From the NCBI GenBank assembly GCA_018396795.1, contig JAGTRH010000065.1:1-7343 (forward strand): a DNA stretch of 7,343 nt. The letters are read 5' to 3'. The stretch's first letter is position 1, and the number at the start of each line of letters is the position of its first letter. Shown here in pieces: positions 5,153 through 7,343 of the stretch. The notes beneath the pieces were generated by a model. That model was not told the origin of the DNA. It worked only from the letters and a program-made list of their open reading frames with translations, and did not search any database. The position numbers and the translations under genes are program-made. This stretch comes from Candidatus Bathyarchaeota archaeon. GTDB taxonomy: Archaea > Thermoproteota > Bathyarchaeia > Bathyarchaeales > B26-1.

Positions 5153-7042
5153 TTACTGGGTTTGGCTTGCTCCGCATTCCCTACAGAATCTCGCTACTTC
5201 AGGTATTATTGTGCCGCAATTCTTGCAGATTTTTGTGTCGACGCCTGATGGTGGGGCATTACCGCAGCTTGGGCAGATTTTGGCTTCTAGGGGCATTCTT
5301 CTCCCGCAGTACATGCAGTATCTCTTCTTTTCTTTGAAAATAACTTCTGTTCTAGCATCCATTAATCCTCTGGCGCTTGCTTTGACAGATATTGTTCCAA
5401 TTTTAGTTGAGGATGTAAGGATAACTGTAGCTGATGATCTGCCCTTTGGAATAGTGATGGAGCCTACTATTCTTCCATCTGTTGCATTAAACGATACGCT
5501 TGTATCTCTTTCAGCTGGTATCTGATTACCCTGTGCGTCAACTAGCTCCACAGTTATATTAGAGGTGGATTCCCCGTCGGCGAAAATCTCCTTAGGGTTA
5601 GCGGTGAGTCTAAGCCCTGAGGGCTTAGGCTTCTTCGGCCGCCTCATGATATATAATATGGCAGCTGCAGCAACTCCGGCTACCGCTATTATAGCGATTA
5701 AGAGTTCTGTTGTGATTAAGGGCGGTGAGGGTTCAACCGTTATTAATTGGGCGTCGCTTTGACCAGCTAACGTGGAAGCATCACCCTGCCAATATGCTCT
5801 TAACTCGAATGATCCCTCTGCATCTGGTCTCCAAGCGTACGTGTAATGCCCTGCTGCATCGGTTGTTACCGTGGTTAGTGTGCTCCATGTTGTTTCACCT
5901 CCTCTTCTCCACTGTATTATTATGGAGGCGCCTGAGCGGGCGGGAGATAAATTCCCCTCAATGGTCACCGTGCTGCCGATATTTGTTCTCGTCTGAGATA
6001 CCGACATAGTTAAAGTGCTGGGAGATAGTTCAACAGTTATTGTTTGAGTACTGCTTTGACTGGCTAAAGCATAAGCATTCCCCTCCCAAATAGACCTTAA
6101 CTCGAATGACCCAGCTGTATCTGGCACCCAAGAATATGAATAGTGTCCCGTTGCATTAGTTAAGACTAATGCTAGTGTTCCCCACGTTGTTTCACCCTCT
6201 CTTCTTCTCTGCACTGTAATAGATGCGTTCAAGCGGGCTGGGGAAAGTCTACCATTAACAATTATTGTGCTACCAACATTTGTCCTTGTTTCAGATAGTG
6301 AAATTGTTAGTGTGCTACGGGATATTATAGCGTAGAGCGTGTTACCAAACACGATGTAAATTTTCCCATCAGCAATAGCCGGGTAGGTTCCAGGTTCTCC
6401 GGAGCCGCCTATAGTAATATCCCAAACCTTAGATCCATTAGATTGATGCAGCGCATATATTTTACCATCGCCTGAGGGCACAATAACCATCCCATCAGCA
6501 ACAGTCGATGGAAGTACCGCTCCTGCGCCTATATTAAACTCCCATATTTTTGCGCCATTAGATTGATCTAGTGCATAAACTTTACCATCCGTAGAGCCAA
6601 TAAAGACTTTGCCGTTAGCAACAGCTGGAGACACCCAAATCGCATTTCCTGTAGCGAATTCCCATATTTTTGCACCAGTCATCTGATCTAATGCGTAAAC
6701 CTTTTTATCAGCAGATCCTAAGAAGACTTTTCCATAAGCTACAACTGGACCCCAAGAAGTGCCCCCCATCGTATAATTCCATAATACTGTAGGTATTCTG
6801 GGAACAGGGCTATCAGTATAGCTTGTATGTTCAAGATCGTGAAGGAACATAGGCCAGGGGTACTCTGTATCCTGATTTTGGGCGGTAACGAAAGTTCCCA
6901 AGGGATCGGAATGTGAGAAAAGCGTTGCCGAAATCAAAGAAATCAGTACGATTAACATAAAGCAAGTTAATCTCTCTAATTTCAATTTTAAGACTTCCTT
7001 TGACAACCTTTTATATTGAATGCTGTTTTTAAAGTTTGCCAT
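5153..7042 (-). CDS. Membrane-anchored PQQ-repeat / Ig-like / Big_1 / double zinc-ribbon protein
   Basis: The 629 residues contain, in order: a Lys-rich N-terminus, a hydrophobic segment (25-43) acting as signal anchor, about four PQQ-type blades (99-240, with repeats of GKVFxGSxDGKVYALDQxxGAKIWEF), two tandem Ig-like domains (245-339 and 343-438), a transmembrane helix (443-467) followed by RRPKKPK, an invasin/intimin-like Big_1 domain (477-568), and two zinc ribbons with Cys576/579/590/593 and Cys606/609/620/623. The blades and Ig domains should face outward and the zinc ribbons inward. Function is unknown: a surface sensor, adhesin or scaffold is plausible. Three and a half blades are too few for a closed propeller, which usually has six to eight. 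The ATG at 7042 has no clear Shine-Dalgarno. A TTG at 6985 preceded by AAAGGAAG would give a shorter N-terminus that still keeps the hydrophobic segment. It is divergent from the tail sheath gene and convergent with the segment at 3294-5132. Confidence 0.85.
   Translation of the reverse strand: MANFKNSIQYKRLSKEVLKLKLERLTCFMLIVLISLISATLFSHSDPLGTFVTAQNQDTEYPWPMFLHDLEHTSYTDSPVPRIPTVLWNYTMGGTSWGPVVAYGKVFLGSADKKVYALDQMTGAKIWEFATGNAIWVSPAVANGKVFIGSTDGKVYALDQSNGAKIWEFNIGAGAVLPSTVADGMVIVPSGDGKIYALHQSNGSKVWDITIGGSGEPGTYPAIADGKIYIVFGNTLYAIISRSTLTISLSETRTNVGSTIIVNGRLSPARLNASITVQRRREGETTWGTLALVLTNATGHYSYSWVPDTAGSFELRSIWEGNAYALASQSSTQTITVELSPSTLTMSVSQTRTNIGSTVTIEGNLSPARSGASIIIQWRRGGETTWSTLTTVTTDAAGHYTYAWRPDAEGSFELRAYWQGDASTLAGQSDAQLITVEPSPPLITTELLIAIIAVAGVAAAAILYIMRRPKKPKPSGLRLTANPKEIFADGESTSNITVELVDAQGNQIPAERDTSVSFNATDGRIVGSITIPKGRSSATVILTSSTKIGTISVKASARGLMDARTEVIFKEKKRYCMYCGRRMPLEAKICPSCGNAPPSGVDTKICKNCGTIIPEVARFCRECGASQTQ
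5729..6310 (-). repeat. Tandem duplication encoding two Ig-like domains
   Basis: Residues about 245-339 and 343-438 of the membrane protein are direct repeats of roughly 96 residues. Shared landmarks in each are TRTNxGST, LSPAR, GETTW, AGHY or TGHY, SFELR, and a closing ITVE. The DNA copies remain recognisably alike (about 6026-6310 and 5729-6016), pointing to an intragenic duplication. Confidence 0.8.
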
Positions 7043-7112
7043 TATATATGAAAAATTTTAAATATTCAGAAGCTTACATAGTGTTCGTCTATCTCTCTTT
7101 GGATAGATAGTT
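7043..7112. promoter_or_regulatory. Divergent promoter region between the membrane-protein gene and the tail sheath gene
   Basis: The 80-base gap between the two divergent genes holds one A/T-rich core. On the plus strand GAAAAA (7050-7055) followed by TTTTAAATA (7056-7064) fits a BRE plus TATA box, predicting transcription of the sheath gene from about 7086. The same core reads TATTTAAA on the minus strand (7057-7064), which could serve the membrane-protein gene, though it is only about 18 bases from that gene's ATG. A shared or overlapping TATA element would couple or make exclusive the two transcripts. Confidence 0.4.
7088..7107 (+). promoter_or_regulatory. Inverted repeat in the sheath gene leader
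   Basis: TCTATC (7088-7093) and GATAGA (7102-7107) form a 6-base stem with an 8-base loop, extendable by one G-U pair. It begins near the predicted transcription start and ends 5 bases before the ribosome-binding site, so it could be an operator or a leader hairpin. The stem is weak. Confidence 0.3.
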
Positions 7113-7117
7113 GGTGA
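7113..7117 (+). promoter_or_regulatory. Shine-Dalgarno site that selects the CTG start of the sheath gene
   Basis: GGTGA matches the anti-Shine-Dalgarno core and lies 5 bases before CTG 7123-7125. An in-frame TAG immediately before that CTG (7120-7122) rules out any earlier start in this frame. Confidence 0.5.
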
Positions 7118-7122
7118 ATTAG

Positions 7123-7343
7123 CTGTCTAGAGTTATACCCGGTGTAGAAATTAAGGTTGTAAAGGAGATTATACCGCCGCCAACATATCCTTCTGGCGTC
7201 GTTTCATTGATAGGAACAGCTGAGAAGGGACCATTGTTAACACCCGTCCATTTAAGTAGCTGGAGAGAATATGTAGAGACATTCGGCTCCAACACTGAAT
7301 ACACGCTGACGAAGGATGCAAGAGATTGCTTCCAGAACGGAGT
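7123..7343 (+). CDS. Contractile tail sheath protein, N-terminal fragment (runs off the right edge), apparent CTG start
   Basis: The 73 visible codons read (M)SRVIPGVEIKVVKEI, then IPPPTYPSGVVSLIGTAEKG, then PLLTPVHLSSWREYVETFG, then a segment ending DARDCFQNG. This is the standard opening of phage, R-tailocin and injection-system sheath proteins: PGV-x-(I/V), a hydrophobic strand ending GxAEKGP, SW-x-E-(F/Y)-x-x-x-FG, and a helix ending F-x-NG. Sheath subunits stack around the inner tube and contract to drive it through a target envelope. The homology begins exactly after CTG 7123, which sits where the family has its Met, follows TAG directly, and has GGTGA 5 bases upstream. The next in-frame ATG/GTG/TTG (TTG 7207) would remove the first conserved block. 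CTG initiation or a mutated ATG are both possible. As the first gene after a promoter it likely heads a tail operon outside the window. Confidence 0.8.
   Translation, partial: MSRVIPGVEIKVVKEIIPPPTYPSGVVSLIGTAEKGPLLTPVHLSSWREYVETFGSNTEYTLTKDARDCFQNG

Noticed and set aside
5145..5525. Plus-strand frame over the zinc-ribbon and Big_1 coding region
   Set aside because: It is antisense to clear CxxC zinc ribbons and a Big_1 domain on the minus strand.
7119..7304. Minus-strand frame beginning MYSVLEPNVSTYSLQ
   Set aside because: It is antisense to the tail sheath frame, which has clear family motifs.
1..7343. CRISPR arrays, tRNA or rRNA genes, insertion-sequence ends
   Set aside because: No regularly spaced repeats, no tRNA-like cloverleaf or T-loop sequence, no transposase frame and no long terminal inverted repeats were seen by eye.

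Overview
The window looks archaeal. Supporting signs are A/T-rich TATA-box-like elements upstream of genes, GGAGG or GGTGA ribosome-binding sites, and a membrane protein that combines PQQ-type repeats, Ig-like domains and C-terminal double zinc ribbons, an architecture common in uncultured Thermoproteota such as Bathyarchaeia. The phylum is a guess from protein style only. No rRNA or tRNA is present.

Region 1 (positions 1-3120, minus strand) is a tight sugar-phosphate operon. In transcription order it holds a 556-residue fusion of a deoxyhypusine-synthase-like domain with a GmhA-type phosphoheptose isomerase, then a PfkB-family HldA-type heptose-7-phosphate kinase, then a HAD phosphatase that runs off the left edge. 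The genes overlap by 4 bases (ATGA and GTGA). Together they give isomerase, kinase and phosphatase, the first three steps toward an activated heptose (ADP- or GDP-heptose) for glycans or glycolipids. The phosphatase gene is broken by a frameshift in this copy. An 18-bp palindrome sits between the predicted TATA box and the ribosome-binding site of the first gene.

Region 2 (about 3170-5140, plus strand) is more A-rich. It holds a 514-residue lysine-rich protein of unknown family. Its last third has a Cys...His...His arrangement that resembles a papain-fold NlpC/P60 or CHAP-like hydrolase. It is followed by the decayed remains of what may be a PilZ-domain gene. A near-identical 10-base word lies at both ends of this segment.

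Region 3 (5153-7042, minus strand) encodes a 629-residue membrane-anchored multidomain protein: N-terminal membrane segment, about four PQQ-like blades, two duplicated Ig-like domains, a transmembrane helix, an invasin-like (Big_1) domain and two zinc ribbons.

Region 4 (7043-7343) is a divergent promoter region followed by the first 73 codons of a contractile tail sheath protein on the plus strand, which continues past the right edge. Its only sensible start codon is CTG. The right part of the window therefore borders a contractile tail-like locus (tailed provirus or extracellular contractile injection system), and the putative hydrolase gene and the membrane protein may be accessory to it. 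That link is inferred from proximity only.
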